DNA of 64,000 bases, taken from Lachnospiraceae bacterium A4 (lineage in GTDB: Bacteria; Bacillota; Clostridia; Lachnospirales; Lachnospiraceae). The notes below the pieces were generated by a model that had not been told where the DNA came from, made no database searches, and was given only the letters and a program-made list of their open reading frames with translations. Positions 25,101-35,159 of the stretch are shown here, piece after piece. The stretch spans positions 111,293 through 175,292 of the forward strand of contig KE159528.1 in NCBI GenBank assembly GCA_000403215.2, written 5' to 3'. The first letter of the stretch is position 1, and each line of letters opens with the position of its first letter. A program made the position numbers and the translations under genes.

Positions 25101-26459
25101 TTATATCACATCGATTGCCTCTCCAATTCCGCCGACGCCAATCACTTTAATCCCCTTCACTGGTTCCATTCCCTCAAGGTTGACACGCGGCATGACGACC
25201 GTCTCATAGCCGAGTTTTCTCGCCTCCTGAAGCCGCTGCTGCGCCATTGTCACAGCGCGCACTTCACCGCTTAACCCAACCTCGCCAAACACGATCATCT
25301 TCTCATCGACGGGACGGTTTTTAAAGCTGGAAACAATCGCCAGAATCAGTCCTAGATCAATTGCCGGCTCACTGATTTTCATACCGCCTGCAATATTCAC
25401 ATAGGCATCAAAGTCCCCAATCTGCAATCCCAGCCGTTTCTCCAGCACTGCCATCAGCAAATTGACTCTGTTAAAATCAGTCCCTGTCGTCTGCCGTCTG
25501 GGGATTCCAAAATTTGTCCTGCACACAAGCGCCTGTATTTCGATTAAGATCGGTCTGGTGCCTTCCACAGAGCACACCACGACAGAGCCGCTCGCGCCTA
25601 CAGGCTTCCCGCTCAGCATATACTCCGAAGGATTTTCCACCTCGATCAGTCCCTCTTTGCGCATCTCAAACACGCCGATTTCGTTTGTCGAGCCAAACCG
25701 GTTCTTGACGCCGCGCAGTATTCTGTAGGAGGCATATCTGTCCCCCTCAAAATACAAGACGGTGTCAACCATGTGTTCCAGCACTCTTGGGCCAGCCACC
25801 GTTCCTTCTTTTGTCACATGTCCCACAATAAAAATCGAAATGCCCAGCCCTTTTGCCAACTGCAGGAATACGTTGGTCGCCTCCCGGACCTGCGAGACAC
25901 TCCCCGGCGCTGAGCTCACTGCCTCCTGATACATCGTTTGGATTGAGTCGATAATGACAACCTCCGGTTTCGTGTGACGAATTGTCTCCTCCACTACGCC
26001 CAGATTTGTCTCGCACAGCAAAAACATCGTATCCTGAAATTCTCCAATTCGAATCGCCCTAAGTTTGATCTGTTTTAAGGATTCCTCCCCGGATATATAG
26101 AGTACGTGTCTGCCCGCATTTGCCAACAGCCTGCACATCTGCAATAACAGTGTCGATTTTCCGATGCCGGGGTCTCCGCCTACCAGCGTCAGCGAACCGG
26201 GCATGATGCCCCCGCCAAGAACGCGGTCCAGCTCTGCGATTCCTGTGTGCATGCGCTCTTCCTCCTGCATGGAGATCGCTCCGAGCTCAACAGGCTTTGC
26301 CGCCTCACGGAAGGGCGTGATCTTCGAGCCTCCCGACACACTGACTTTTTCCTCCACAAAGGTATTCCACTTTTTGCAGGCTGGGCACTGTCCCATCCAT
26401 TTTGATGATTCGTGTCCGCACTCCTGACAGAAAAACACGGTGCTGCTCTTTTTTGCCAT
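25101..26459 (-). CDS. radA: DNA repair protein RadA
   Basis: 452 residues, the full family length. The N-terminal C4 zinc finger CQECG...CPACKKWN is followed by a RecA-like core with Walker A GGDPGIGKST, VVIIDSIQTMYQEA, the RadA-specific KNRFGSTNEIG, and a C-terminal Lon-protease-like domain (AIDLGLILAIVSSF, GEVGLSGEVR). RadA is a helicase that extends recombination intermediates. It follows clpC and a small unknown gene on the same strand; clpC-radA adjacency is common in Firmicutes. Confidence 0.96.
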   Translation of the reverse strand: MAKKSSTVFFCQECGHESSKWMGQCPACKKWNTFVEEKVSVSGGSKITPFREAAKPVELGAISMQEEERMHTGIAELDRVLGGGIMPGSLTLVGGDPGIGKSTLLLQMCRLLANAGRHVLYISGEESLKQIKLRAIRIGEFQDTMFLLCETNLGVVEETIRHTKPEVVIIDSIQTMYQEAVSSAPGSVSQVREATNVFLQLAKGLGISIFIVGHVTKEGTVAGPRVLEHMVDTVLYFEGDRYASYRILRGVKNRFGSTNEIGVFEMRKEGLIEVENPSEYMLSGKPVGASGSVVVCSVEGTRPILIEIQALVCRTNFGIPRRQTTGTDFNRVNLLMAVLEKRLGLQIGDFDAYVNIAGGMKISEPAIDLGLILAIVSSFKNRPVDEKMIVFGEVGLSGEVRAVTMAQQRLQEARKLGYETVVMPRVNLEGMEPVKGIKVIGVGGIGEAIDVI

Positions 26460-26473
26460 TCTTTTCTCCTTAC

Positions 26474-26509
26474 AGAAAGATACCTCCTTATACGAGGAGG
26501 TATCTTTCT
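26474..26509. terminator. 14-bp perfect hairpin between radA and the upstream small gene
   Basis: AGAAAGATACCTCC pairs perfectly with GGAGGTATCTTTCT around an 8-nt loop. The T-tract is weak, so it may attenuate or stabilise rather than fully terminate transcription into radA. Confidence 0.55.
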
Positions 26510-26527
26510 CATGAATCTATTAAATAT

Positions 26528-26941
26528 TTACTTTTTCACAATTTTCACTTCGACTTCGCCCGATCCCTCAAGCTCGACACTGACGCTGAGTTTTCCCGAC
26601 AGATTTGTCCTCATGACGCCCGCGCTCTCTCCGGCTACGATCACCTCATACTCAGAATCATCCGCCGCGCCCACTGTAATCTGTGCATCTTGGCTTCCTT
26701 CTACTGTAAAAGACATGCCGCTCTCGCTCTCACAAAAGTCATGGACAGAAGTACCCGGAACCGATTCATATAAAAATAAACCGTTTTTTTCCAGCTTCGT
26801 CATCGCCTGATAGGTCTTTACCTTGTACAAATCCCCAGCATGCTCATAATCTTCAAGCTTTGCCTTTGCTGCCAACTCATGATTTCCAAAGCTGATATTT
26901 CCGTTACTCTCAGAGCGTAGCAATTCATCAATTACTGCCAT
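26528..26941 (-). CDS. hypothetical protein, 137 aa
   Basis: Not assigned to a functional family. The N-terminal half is helical and acidic; the C-terminal ~60 residues are beta-rich and resemble a small carbohydrate- or polymer-binding sandwich (FTVEGSQDAQITVG to SVELEGSGEVEVKIVKK). It lacks a signal peptide. AGGAGG lies nine bases before the ATG. It sits between clpC and radA on the same strand. Similar Lachnospiraceae proteins are sometimes labelled endosialidase, which I do not consider supported. Confidence 0.7.
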   Translation of the reverse strand: MAVIDELLRSESNGNISFGNHELAAKAKLEDYEHAGDLYKVKTYQAMTKLEKNGLFLYESVPGTSVHDFCESESGMSFTVEGSQDAQITVGAADDSEYEVIVAGESAGVMRTNLSGKLSVSVELEGSGEVEVKIVKK

Positions 26942-27030
26942 TTCATTTGTCCTCCTAAAAAGTTCATAAGAATTAATTATTACCCTACTCTATCATCATA
27001 TACTATATTTTAAACTTTTTCCAGAAATTT

Positions 27031-29490
27031 TTAAACTTCTTTTGGCTCTTTGACCGTGAAAGTCACTTTGTCACCGCGCACGCCGGCGGACACGGCATCT
27101 CCCCGCTTGACCCTGCCCTCAAGAATTGCTGTGGCAAGCTCATTCTCCACCACATTCTGAATCGCGCGCTTGAGGGGTCTGGCGCCCATCTTTAACTCTG
27201 AATAATTTTTCACGAGATATTCTTTTAGCGTATTGGTGAAGGACAAGTCAATATCCATCTGTGTCCTGCACCGCTCACATAAGTTTTTGGAGAGCAGTGT
27301 GACAATCTGCTTCATATCCTGTTCTGTCAACGGATGGAACACCATAATCTCATCAATCCGGTTGATAAACTCGGGTTTGAACAGACGCTTCACTTCCTCC
27401 ATCACACCAGATTTCATTTTATTGTAATCTGCCTCCGCGTCCCGCTTGGCGGCAAAGCCAAGATTCTTGGGGTCCACAATGCGCTGCGCCCCCGCATTGG
27501 AGGTCATGATCAGAATGGTATTCTTAAAGCTCACTTTTCTGCCCTTAGAATCCGTGATATGGCCATCGTCGAGCACTTGCAGCAAAATATTGAACACGTC
27601 TGGATGTGCCTTCTCAATCTCATCAAACAGCACGACAGAGTACGGCGATCTGCGCACCTTCTCGCTGAGCTGCCCGCCTTCCTCAAAGCCTACATACCCC
27701 GGCGGTGAGCCTACCATCTTAGAGACGGAGTGGGACTCCATATACTCTGACATGTCAACCCGGATCAGGGCATTTTCAGAGCCAAACATCGCCTCCGCAA
27801 GCGCCTTGGACAGCTCTGTCTTGCCGACACCTGTCGGGCCTAAAAACAGGAAAGAGCCGATGGGCCTGTTGGGGTCCTGCAAGCCCACGCGGCCGCGCTT
27901 CATGGTCTGTGCGACGGCGGTGACTGCTTCCTCTTGGCCGATCACGCGCTTGTGCAGGATAGACTCTAGTTTGAGTAAGCGCTCACTCTCTTTCTGCGTC
28001 AGCTTTTTCACCGGAATCTTTGTCCAGTTTGCCACGACCTCTGCGATTTCGTTCTCCGTCACAACCAGCGTCTTTTCCTCTTGATTTTTCTCATATTTGC
28101 TCACTGCCTTGTCATATTTCTTGATCAGCTCATCCTGTGCCTTGCGAAGCTCTGCCGCCTGCGTGTAGGCTTCCATGCGGATAGACCGTTCTATCTGAAG
28201 ATCGTATTTTTTGATCTGCGCTGTCATCTCCTTAAAGCTGTCTGGCACATTCATATTTTTGAGCCGGATTGCCGCCGATGCCTCGTCGATAAGGTCAATC
28301 GCCTTGTCTGGAAGATTTCTGTCATTGATATAGCGGTCCGAGAGCTTCACCGCAGCTTCGATGGCGTCCTGCGTGATCGTCACTTTATGATGTTCTTCAT
28401 ATTTGTATGCCACGCCGTTCAAGATCTCAACCGCTTCGCTCTCCGTCGGCTCCTCCACCATAACTGGCTGAAAACGGCGCTCCAGCGCTGCATCTTTCTC
28501 GATATACTTGCGGTACTCCGCGATGGTCGTCGCGCCAATAAGCTGGATTTCGCCCCTTGAAAGAGACGGTTTGAGTATGTTGGAGGCATCAATCGCCCCC
28601 TCCGCGCCGCCCGCGCCGATCAAGGTGTGTATCTCATCCAAAAACAAATAGATATTTCCGTCGTCAATCACTTCCTTGATCACCCGCTTGATGCGCTCCT
28701 CAAACTCACCGCGGTATTTTGAGCCTGCCACCATTCCTGCGAGGTCGAGCGTCACAACACGCTTGTTGCGGACAGTGTCGGGCACATCGCCATTGACAAT
28801 GCGAAGCGCCAGCCCCTCTGCGATGGCGGTCTTGCCCACACCGGGCTCACCGATCAGACACGGATTATTCTTCGTGCGTCTTGACAGAATCTGCACGACA
28901 CGCATGATCTCGGTCTCTCTGCCCACGACGGGGTCGAGCTTGCCCTCCTTTGCCAGATAGGTCAGATCCCGGCTGTACTGGTTTAGTGTCTGGGTCGTGC
29001 CATAGCTTTTCTTTTTGTTTCTGTTTTTATTCAGATCGTCCTTATGCTGGTTAATGTCCTCCCCCATCGCAATCAGCGTGTCCATGTACAGCTTCTGCAC
29101 ATTCACACCGATGGTATTTAAGAGCCTGAGCCCTACATTCTCGCCCTCTCTCAAGATCGCAAGCAAGATGTGCTCGGTCCCTGTCTGCTGGCTCTTAAAT
29201 TTCTCTGCTAGTCTGTGGCTGTCCTCGAGCACCTTCGCTGCCCTTGGCGAATATCCGTCCCGCTCAAGCAGGGCAACATTTCCCTCCGGTGCGATCAGCT
29301 CCTTGATCATGCTGATGAGCTGTACTTCATCTACACCATTATCAGAAAGCACTCTCGCTGCGACTCCTGTCTTTTCCTTCAATAGTCCTACCAAGATATG
29401 CTCGCTTCCAATATAGCTTTGATGCAAGTCCTTTGCCGCCTTTGCCGCCTTCTGCAATGCCACCTTCGCCTTATCTGTAAACTGCTGCAT
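27031..29490 (-). CDS. clpC: ATP-dependent Clp protease ATP-binding subunit ClpC
   Basis: 819-residue Hsp100 unfoldase: two N-terminal repeats (~1-145), AAA1 with [13 protein letters not shown] and [14 protein letters not shown], a middle coiled-coil/UVR-like region (~415-470), AAA2 with [16 protein letters not shown] and [12 protein letters not shown], and the D2 small domain. It unfolds substrates for ClpP and refolds proteins under stress. GGAGG precedes the start. A GntR-type regulator gene ends 31 bp upstream in place of the ctsR-mcsA-mcsB genes of bacilli. Confidence 0.96.
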   Translation of the reverse strand: MQQFTDKAKVALQKAAKAAKDLHQSYIGSEHILVGLLKEKTGVAARVLSDNGVDEVQLISMIKELIAPEGNVALLERDGYSPRAAKVLEDSHRLAEKFKSQQTGTEHILLAILREGENVGLRLLNTIGVNVQKLYMDTLIAMGEDINQHKDDLNKNRNKKKSYGTTQTLNQYSRDLTYLAKEGKLDPVVGRETEIMRVVQILSRRTKNNPCLIGEPGVGKTAIAEGLALRIVNGDVPDTVRNKRVVTLDLAGMVAGSKYRGEFEERIKRVIKEVIDDGNIYLFLDEIHTLIGAGGAEGAIDASNILKPSLSRGEIQLIGATTIAEYRKYIEKDAALERRFQPVMVEEPTESEAVEILNGVAYKYEEHHKVTITQDAIEAAVKLSDRYINDRNLPDKAIDLIDEASAAIRLKNMNVPDSFKEMTAQIKKYDLQIERSIRMEAYTQAAELRKAQDELIKKYDKAVSKYEKNQEEKTLVVTENEIAEVVANWTKIPVKKLTQKESERLLKLESILHKRVIGQEEAVTAVAQTMKRGRVGLQDPNRPIGSFLFLGPTGVGKTELSKALAEAMFGSENALIRVDMSEYMESHSVSKMVGSPPGYVGFEEGGQLSEKVRRSPYSVVLFDEIEKAHPDVFNILLQVLDDGHITDSKGRKVSFKNTILIMTSNAGAQRIVDPKNLGFAAKRDAEADYNKMKSGVMEEVKRLFKPEFINRIDEIMVFHPLTEQDMKQIVTLLSKNLCERCRTQMDIDLSFTNTLKEYLVKNYSELKMGARPLKRAIQNVVENELATAILEGRVKRGDAVSAGVRGDKVTFTVKEPKEV

Positions 29491-29521
29491 TTTCCCTATG
29501 CCTCCATGTTATATTTCATTT

Positions 29522-29899
29522 TTATAATTCTGTCTCATAGCCCTCGTAAATTTCGTCAATCAGCGCATGCACTTCCTCCCTTGAGATCTGCTTGCAACTG
29601 CTTTTGGCTAACAGCACCTGCATACCCCGCTTCAAGTCCTCCTTCGCCTGCATTTTGTCAATATCTATGGCAATCACAGCGCCTTTTCTCCTGTCCACCT
29701 TCACAAAGCCCTCCTGTTTTAGAACAGAATATGCCTTATTTACAGTATGCATGTTAATGCCGATTGTATCCGCAAGCTGTCTCACCGAGGGAAGCGTGTC
29801 CCCCTCCTGAAACTGAGACGTGGCAATCCCGATAATTATCTGATTGCGCAGCTGTAGATAAAGAGCTTCGTCACTGTTAAAATCAATCTCTATATACAT
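29522..29899 (-). CDS. GntR-family (YtrA-like) transcriptional regulator
   Basis: 125 residues. An N-terminal winged helix (PLYLQL-type EALYLQLRNQIIIGI, GDTLPSVRQLADTIGINMHTVNKAYSVLKQEGFV) and a short helical C-terminal tail fit the YtrA subgroup, which lacks a large effector domain. YtrA-like regulators usually control neighbouring transporter genes. Here the gene leads directly into clpC, so clpC is the only visible candidate target. AAGGAGTG precedes the ATG. Confidence 0.87.
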   Translation of the reverse strand: MYIEIDFNSDEALYLQLRNQIIIGIATSQFQEGDTLPSVRQLADTIGINMHTVNKAYSVLKQEGFVKVDRRKGAVIAIDIDKMQAKEDLKRGMQVLLAKSSCKQISREEVHALIDEIYEGYETEL

Positions 29900-29966
29900 A
29901 ACTATCTACACTCCTTCACCTGCTGTTATATAGATTGTAGCACAATGAACTTGTGTATACAAGAGT

Positions 29967-30011
29967 TTTTTAAAAAGAACCTGTCTGACAATTCTGTCCA
30001 GACAAGTCCTT
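29967..30011 (-). terminator. terminator after the SH3b/proline-repeat gene
   Basis: On the minus strand a 13-bp stem (29999-30011 paired with 29975-29987, two mismatched or G-T positions) is followed by a U-run. It lies 15 bp after the stop of the gene at 30026. Confidence 0.75.
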
Positions 30012-30025
30012 TTATCTTATACGCT

Positions 30026-31591
30026 CTATTCTATATCCATAAAATCCATATCTTCATCTTCCAGAAGATTTTTTGCCTTATATCCCTGTCCGGGCTGCGG
30101 TCCTGCGCCCGGCTGCGGGCGTCTTGCGGGCTGCGGGCTTCCCTGTGGACGCCTTGCGGGCTGCGGCCCCTGTCCCGGCTGTGGTCTCGCACCGCTGCCT
30201 GATGGTCCTGCGCCCGGCTGCGGACGCCTTGCGGGTTGTGGCTCCTGCGGTGCCGGCCCCGGCTGCGGGCGTCTCATTGGCTGCGGCCCTGCGCCGGACT
30301 GCGGATGTCTCATCGGCTGTCCCCCCTGCGGCATCGCTGCGCCTGATGGCCCCGGCTGCGGGCGTCTCATTGGCTGCGGCCCTGCGCCCGGCTGCGGGCG
30401 TCTCACCGGCTGCGGGCCTGCGGACTGCGGACGCCTGATTGGCTGCGGTTCCTCCTCCATCTCCTCCAAGTCCTCGATGTCATCCTCCGAATCCTCATCG
30501 TCGTCATCATAGCCTTTGTAAGAGACACTGTGCTCTCTGGATTTTAGCAGCAGCAAGCCGATCACTGCCACCAGTATAATGATAATCACAACTAACACAA
30601 TGACGGAGACAAGCCCACCCGGCACCCGTGTCGGTATGTCTATCCCTTCCATCGCATAGACATATGGCTGGCAGATTCCCATAGAGATATTCACAAGTGC
30701 CCAGCCCTGCTCACCGGTCGGCATCTGTGCGTAGCAGATAATATACCCTGCTTCATTTTGATAGCCTTTATACTCCTGCCCGTCATTTGGCAGCGTGAAC
30801 TTAAACTCCTTAAATCCCTGCATCACATAAGGCGGCTCCTCCTCCACATTGATCGGCTGGAAGGTGCTTGGCTGCGGAGCTGGCTCTGGCTGCTCGTCCG
30901 GCTGCGGTTCTGGCTCTGGCGCGGTTTCCTCCGGCTGCGGCTCATCAGGATTGACCTCACCGTTAATCTCAGAGGACGCCGGGTCAGAGGGCACATTCTC
31001 AAATGTCACCAAGTCTGAACGGACATATCCTGTCACTTCTTTCTCCTGATATGTAAAAGACACCTGATACCACTTCATCTTATCGCTGCCTGTCGTTTCG
31101 CCCTTTATCGTCAGAACCGTTCCACGGTTTTGGGTTCCCACAAGCTCACTGTCTGCGGAGGCTTCTTTGCGGATATTTGCCTTGTTGATCACTACTGCTT
31201 TTTTGGTATCTGTAGCGGTGTCTGGCGGCGCAGCGGTATCTGTCCCCGCAGAACTTGCCCCCCCGTCAACAGTCTTTAACGACGCTCCGTCCTTGAGCTT
31301 TATCAGATTTGCCCTGATATACCCCTTGGTGTTTGCATCTACATAAACCTGATACCACACTTGTTTGTCCGTGCCCGTCGTCTGGCCTATGATATCAACC
31401 GTCTTGCCCTTCGCCACGCTTCCGAGCTGCTCGCTGTTTTGATCTGCCGCTGCCCTGATTCTTGCACTTTCCACAATTACTGTTCCCTGCTCATCGGCAA
31501 AACAGATCATACCGATGCTCATTACCATGCAAAACAGCAACACGATAGATGCTGCAATGTGCTTAAACCTGTTTCTTCTGTTCTCTTTCAT
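30026..31591 (-). CDS. membrane protein with two extracellular SH3b domains and an intracellular proline/arginine repeat tail
   Basis: 521 residues. A signal segment (~10-32) precedes two bacterial SH3 (SH3b) domains (~36-100 and ~132-198), each with a W-Y-Q-V core. A Pro/Glu-rich spacer (205-245) and an unassigned outside region follow. The membrane segment is at ~326-350, then a very acidic patch (DDDDEDSEDDIEDLEEMEEE), then about 115 residues of imperfect RRPQPGAGPQP repeats. SH3b domains usually bind peptidoglycan or peptides. The cytoplasmic tail looks like a disordered scaffold. No neighbouring partner is evident. Confidence 0.82.
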   Translation of the reverse strand: MKENRRNRFKHIAASIVLLFCMVMSIGMICFADEQGTVIVESARIRAAADQNSEQLGSVAKGKTVDIIGQTTGTDKQVWYQVYVDANTKGYIRANLIKLKDGASLKTVDGGASSAGTDTAAPPDTATDTKKAVVINKANIRKEASADSELVGTQNRGTVLTIKGETTGSDKMKWYQVSFTYQEKEVTGYVRSDLVTFENVPSDPASSEINGEVNPDEPQPEETAPEPEPQPDEQPEPAPQPSTFQPINVEEEPPYVMQGFKEFKFTLPNDGQEYKGYQNEAGYIICYAQMPTGEQGWALVNISMGICQPYVYAMEGIDIPTRVPGGLVSVIVLVVIIIILVAVIGLLLLKSREHSVSYKGYDDDDEDSEDDIEDLEEMEEEPQPIRRPQSAGPQPVRRPQPGAGPQPMRRPQPGPSGAAMPQGGQPMRHPQSGAGPQPMRRPQPGPAPQEPQPARRPQPGAGPSGSGARPQPGQGPQPARRPQGSPQPARRPQPGAGPQPGQGYKAKNLLEDEDMDFMDIE

Positions 31592-31606
31592 CTCTATACT
31601 CCCCGT

Positions 31607-32881
31607 CTACGCCTCATCTATCGCTTTTCCGATATCATGGCGCATATACTTATTGTCAAAGTCAACCCACGCCGCCGCCGCGTAAGCGTTCGCCCGTGCT
31701 TCTTTCAAATCAGCACCCTTTGCCGTCACGCCCAGCACGCGTCCTCCGTTTGTGACAAATCTGCCGTCCGCATCTAGTTTTGTGCCCGCGTGGAAACAAT
31801 AATACCCTTCTTTGTTGTCAAAGTTTTCCAGCCCTCTGATCTCAAGCCCCTTTTCATAGCTGACAGGATAGCCGTCACTTGCAAGCACAACGCAGACTGC
31901 TGCATTGTCCTCAAACTGGAGATCAACCGTGTCAAGTTTCCCATCAATACACGCTTCCATGACATCAATGATATCATTTTTCATGCGGGGAAGCACGACC
32001 TGCGCCTCCGGGTCGCCGAATCTGGCATTGTATTCTAGCACTTTTGGTCCGTTTGGCGTCAGCATCAGGCCAAAGAAGATAATCCCCTGAAATGGCCTGC
32101 CCTCTGCTGCCATCGCATCCACTGTCGCCTGATAAATGTGCTCTTGGCAGTACTTATCCACCTCCGCCGTGTAGAACGGGCTTGGCGAAAATGTTCCCAT
32201 GCCGCCCGTATTCAATCCTTGGTCGCCGTCCTTTGCGCGCTTGTGGTCCTGCGCGGAAGTCATGGTCTTGATCGTCCTGCCATCTACATAAGACAGCACG
32301 GACACCTCGCGGCCCGTCATAAACTCCTCGATAACCATGCGGTTTCCCGCCGTGCCAAACTGTTTGTCCAGCATGATCGAGCGGACACCGTCCCTTGCCT
32401 CCTCCAGTGTATTGCAGATCAGCACGCCCTTCCCGAGCGCCAGACCGTCCGCCTTCAGCACAATTGGAAACTGCGCAGTCTCCAGATAGGCAAGCGCCTG
32501 CCCGGCGTCCTCAAAATTCTCATATGCCGCCGTCGGAATATGGTACTTTTTCATCAAATCCTTGGAAAACGCTTTAGAGCCCTCAAGAACCGCCGCATTT
32601 TTCCGCGGTCCAAACACTCTCAGCCCAGCAGCCTCGAACGCATCGACCACGCCGCCCACCAAGGGATCATCCATGCCGATGATCGTGAGATCAATCTGCT
32701 GCTCGACCGCAAAGGCGACAAGTTTGTCAAACTCCATCGCGCCAATCGCCACACACTCCGCAATCTGCCCAATTCCGGCGTTGCCGGGTGCACAGTAGAT
32801 TTTGTCAACCTTTGGGCTTTTGGAAACGCTCGTGGCAATCGCATGTTCCCGTCCGCCGCTTCCTACGATTAAAACTTTCAT
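31607..32881 (-). CDS. purD: phosphoribosylamine-glycine ligase
   Basis: 424 residues. The N-terminal VLIVGSGGREHAIA, ATP-grasp core with VLKADGLALGKGV, EEFMTGREVSVLSYVDG, GGMGTFSP and EYNARFGDPEAQVVLP are diagnostic of PurD (GAR synthetase), step two of purine synthesis. The ATG overlaps the purN stop by 4 bp (ATGA). It is the last gene of the purE-M-N-D unit. Confidence 0.96.
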   Translation of the reverse strand: MKVLIVGSGGREHAIATSVSKSPKVDKIYCAPGNAGIGQIAECVAIGAMEFDKLVAFAVEQQIDLTIIGMDDPLVGGVVDAFEAAGLRVFGPRKNAAVLEGSKAFSKDLMKKYHIPTAAYENFEDAGQALAYLETAQFPIVLKADGLALGKGVLICNTLEEARDGVRSIMLDKQFGTAGNRMVIEEFMTGREVSVLSYVDGRTIKTMTSAQDHKRAKDGDQGLNTGGMGTFSPSPFYTAEVDKYCQEHIYQATVDAMAAEGRPFQGIIFFGLMLTPNGPKVLEYNARFGDPEAQVVLPRMKNDIIDVMEACIDGKLDTVDLQFEDNAAVCVVLASDGYPVSYEKGLEIRGLENFDNKEGYYCFHAGTKLDADGRFVTNGGRVLGVTAKGADLKEARANAYAAAAWVDFDNKYMRHDIGKAIDEA

Positions 32882-33516
32882 TCTGGTATTTTGTCCTTTC
32901 TATATAAATCACCGGACAACTCATCGACCTGTCCGTTCGCTATCATATGAATCGCCTGCGGCAGTATCACCCACTCTGCCTGTTCCATCACACGCTGCTG
33001 AAGCGCTTGGGGCGTATCACCGGGCAGTACCTCCACTGCCTTCTGCAACAAAATCGGCCCTGTGTCAGTCCCCTCATCTACAAAATGAACGGTGGCGCCC
33101 GTCACCTTGACGCCCCTTTCCAAAGCCGCCTCATGTACCCGCAGTCCATAATAGCCTTTCCCGCAAAAAGAAGGAATCAGTGCTGGATGAACATTAATGA
33201 TGCGCCCCTCGTACCGCTGGATCATCGCTGGGGGAAGCACCACCAAAAATCCCGCAAGCACGATCAAATCGGGTCTTGCCTCGTCCACGCACCGCAGAAA
33301 CGCCTCGTTAAACAGCGCTCTGTTTTCATAGTCCTTCGGCGACACGCAGGCAGTGTCTATCCCTTTATTTTTTGCCCGCTCAAGCGCATAGGCGCCCTTG
33401 TTGTTGCTGATCACGCTGACAAGCTGCGCATTGGTAATCCTGCCCGCATCTATGGCATCTATAATAGCCTGTAAATTGGTGCCGCCGCCTGACACGCACA
33501 CACATACTCTCAGCAT
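32878..33516 (-). CDS. purN: phosphoribosylglycinamide formyltransferase
   Basis: 212 residues with [14 protein letters not shown], the catalytic [10 protein letters not shown] segment, [29 protein letters not shown] and the [10 protein letters not shown] tail. It transfers formyl from 10-formyl-THF to GAR. It overlaps purM by 7 bp and purD by 4 bp, so translation is coupled. Confidence 0.95.
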   Translation of the reverse strand: MLRVCVCVSGGGTNLQAIIDAIDAGRITNAQLVSVISNNKGAYALERAKNKGIDTACVSPKDYENRALFNEAFLRCVDEARPDLIVLAGFLVVLPPAMIQRYEGRIINVHPALIPSFCGKGYYGLRVHEAALERGVKVTGATVHFVDEGTDTGPILLQKAVEVLPGDTPQALQQRVMEQAEWVILPQAIHMIANGQVDELSGDLYRKDKIPE

Positions 33517-34535
33517 ATTGTTACTCCTTTTTCGCCGTCTTTGATCTCACCGATGACAAAACATGTCTCTCCGGCATCTTGTACAGCCTGCACCGCCTTG
33601 TCCACCATTTCAGCCTCGACGGCGACAATCATGCCTATGCCCATATTGTACGTGTTGTACATCATATGCTCCTCGATTCCGCCCTTTTCCTGCAACAGCT
33701 TAAAGATTGGCGGCACCTCATAACTGTCCTTGTGAATGACAGCATGTACACCGTCGTGCAGCATTCTCGGCACATTCTCATAAAAACCGCCGCCTGTGAT
33801 ATGGCTGCATGCCTTGATGGTGACACCGGCGTCCTTAATGTTCTTTAATGCCTTGACATAGATGATCGTCGGCTCAAGCAGCGTCTCCCCAAGTGTCCTG
33901 CCCAGCTCTTCATAGTACGTATTCAGACTTTCCTTTGTCATCTCAAACACTTTTCTGATAAGGGAAAATCCATTGCTATGCACCCCGCTTGACGCGATGC
34001 CAAGCAGCACATCTCCCGCCTTGAGATCCGCCCCTGTGATCAGTTCCTTCTCGTCAACCACACCGACTGCAAACCCTGCAAGATCGTATTCATCTTCGGG
34101 CATCAGCCCCGGATGCTCTGCGGTCTCGCCGCCAATGAGCGCTGCGCCGCACTGCTTGCAGCCCTCAGCCACCCCCTTGACAATCGTCGCAATCTTCTCG
34201 GGCTCATTCTTTCCACACGCAATATAATCAAGGAAAAACAATGGCTCACCGCCTGCACAGGCAATATCATTGACACACATTGCCACACAGTCAATGCCGA
34301 CTGTGTCATGCCGGTCCATCAAAAATGCCAGCTTTATTTTCGTTCCAACCCCGTCTGTCCCAGAGACAAGCGTCGGCTTTTCCATGTTCTTGATCTTTTC
34401 CAGTGAAAAAGCCCCTGAGAACCCGCCGATTCCGCCGAGCACCTCCGGGCGCATCGTCTCTTTTACATAGTTCTTCATCAGCTCAACAGACTGATATCCG
34501 GCTTCTATATCAACACCTGCGTTCTTGTAATCCAT
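33510..34535 (-). CDS. purM: phosphoribosylformylglycinamidine cyclo-ligase
   Basis: 341 residues from [65 protein letters not shown] and [13 protein letters not shown] are conserved AIR synthetase elements. The ATG at 34535 is five bases after GAAGGAGG; the longer ORF start is unlikely. It converts FGAM to AIR and follows purE by 20 bp. Confidence 0.96.
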   Translation of the reverse strand: MDYKNAGVDIEAGYQSVELMKNYVKETMRPEVLGGIGGFSGAFSLEKIKNMEKPTLVSGTDGVGTKIKLAFLMDRHDTVGIDCVAMCVNDIACAGGEPLFFLDYIACGKNEPEKIATIVKGVAEGCKQCGAALIGGETAEHPGLMPEDEYDLAGFAVGVVDEKELITGADLKAGDVLLGIASSGVHSNGFSLIRKVFEMTKESLNTYYEELGRTLGETLLEPTIIYVKALKNIKDAGVTIKACSHITGGGFYENVPRMLHDGVHAVIHKDSYEVPPIFKLLQEKGGIEEHMMYNTYNMGIGMIVAVEAEMVDKAVQAVQDAGETCFVIGEIKDGEKGVTIC

Positions 34536-34555
34536 AATTTCCTCCTTCATTCTGT

Positions 34556-35065
34556 TTACTTTTTCAAATATTCCTGACAGCCAGTTTCCTGAAGTCTTGC
34601 GTCCTTTGCCTCAACCTGCGCCTTGAGTTTCGCACTGTACTCCTTTAATTTTGCAAGCAGGCTGTCATCTGATACCGCAAGAATCTTTGCCGCCAAAAGT
34701 CCCGCGTTTGCACCGCCGTTGATTGCCACGGTCGCCACTGGAATGCCTGATGGCATCTGCACAATGGAATACAGTGAATCGCGGCCGCCAAGCGATGTCG
34801 TGTGCATCGGGATGCCAATCACGGGCAATGGGAAAATCGCCGCACACATGCCCGGCAGATGGGCAGCCATTCCCGCCCCGGCAATGATCACCTTCAAGCC
34901 TCTCTCCTCCGCAGTCTTTGCATACTCAAAAAACACATCCGGCTCTCTGTGGGCTGAGATAATCCTCATCTCATAGGAAATGCCCAGCTCATCTAAGATT
35001 TCCGCCGCCTTCGCCATAATGGGCATATCTGAATCAGACCCCATTACAATACCAACCTGTGCCAT
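34556..35065 (-). CDS. purE: 5-(carboxyamino)imidazole ribonucleotide mutase
   Basis: 169 residues, normal for class I Pur[38 protein letters not shown] and the SLLSIVQMP-like [23 protein letters not shown] are characteristic. AAAGGAGGAG before ATG 35065 decides the start over an upstream in-frame ATG. It is first in the pur unit and has its own promoter. Confidence 0.95.
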   Translation of the reverse strand: MAQVGIVMGSDSDMPIMAKAAEILDELGISYEMRIISAHREPDVFFEYAKTAEERGLKVIIAGAGMAAHLPGMCAAIFPLPVIGIPMHTTSLGGRDSLYSIVQMPSGIPVATVAINGGANAGLLAAKILAVSDDSLLAKLKEYSAKLKAQVEAKDARLQETGCQEYLKK

Positions 35066-35094
35066 AACACTCCTCCTTTTCTTCAATCTCTTAT

Positions 35095-35123
35095 AGAGTA
35101 CAAACAATACCTTCATATGTCAA
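35095..35123 (-). promoter_or_regulatory. promoter of the purE-M-N-D unit
   Basis: On the minus strand TTGACA (35118-35123) and TACTCT (35095-35100) are 17 bp apart, about 30 bp upstream of the purE ATG. No purine riboswitch fits in the short leader. Confidence 0.75.
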
Positions 35124-35159
35124 TAAATTCTTCTAAATTTTGACAAATTTTCATAATTC

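Noticed and set aside
30060-30420. Repetitive region as a possible CRISPR array
   Set aside because: The repeats are short, imperfect and in frame with the coding sequence of the SH3b protein; there are no unique spacers of constant length.
30073-30438. Ala/Val/Pro-rich plus-strand ORF opposite the proline repeats
   Set aside because: It is the complement of the RRPQPG repeats and has no ribosome binding site or recognisable domain.
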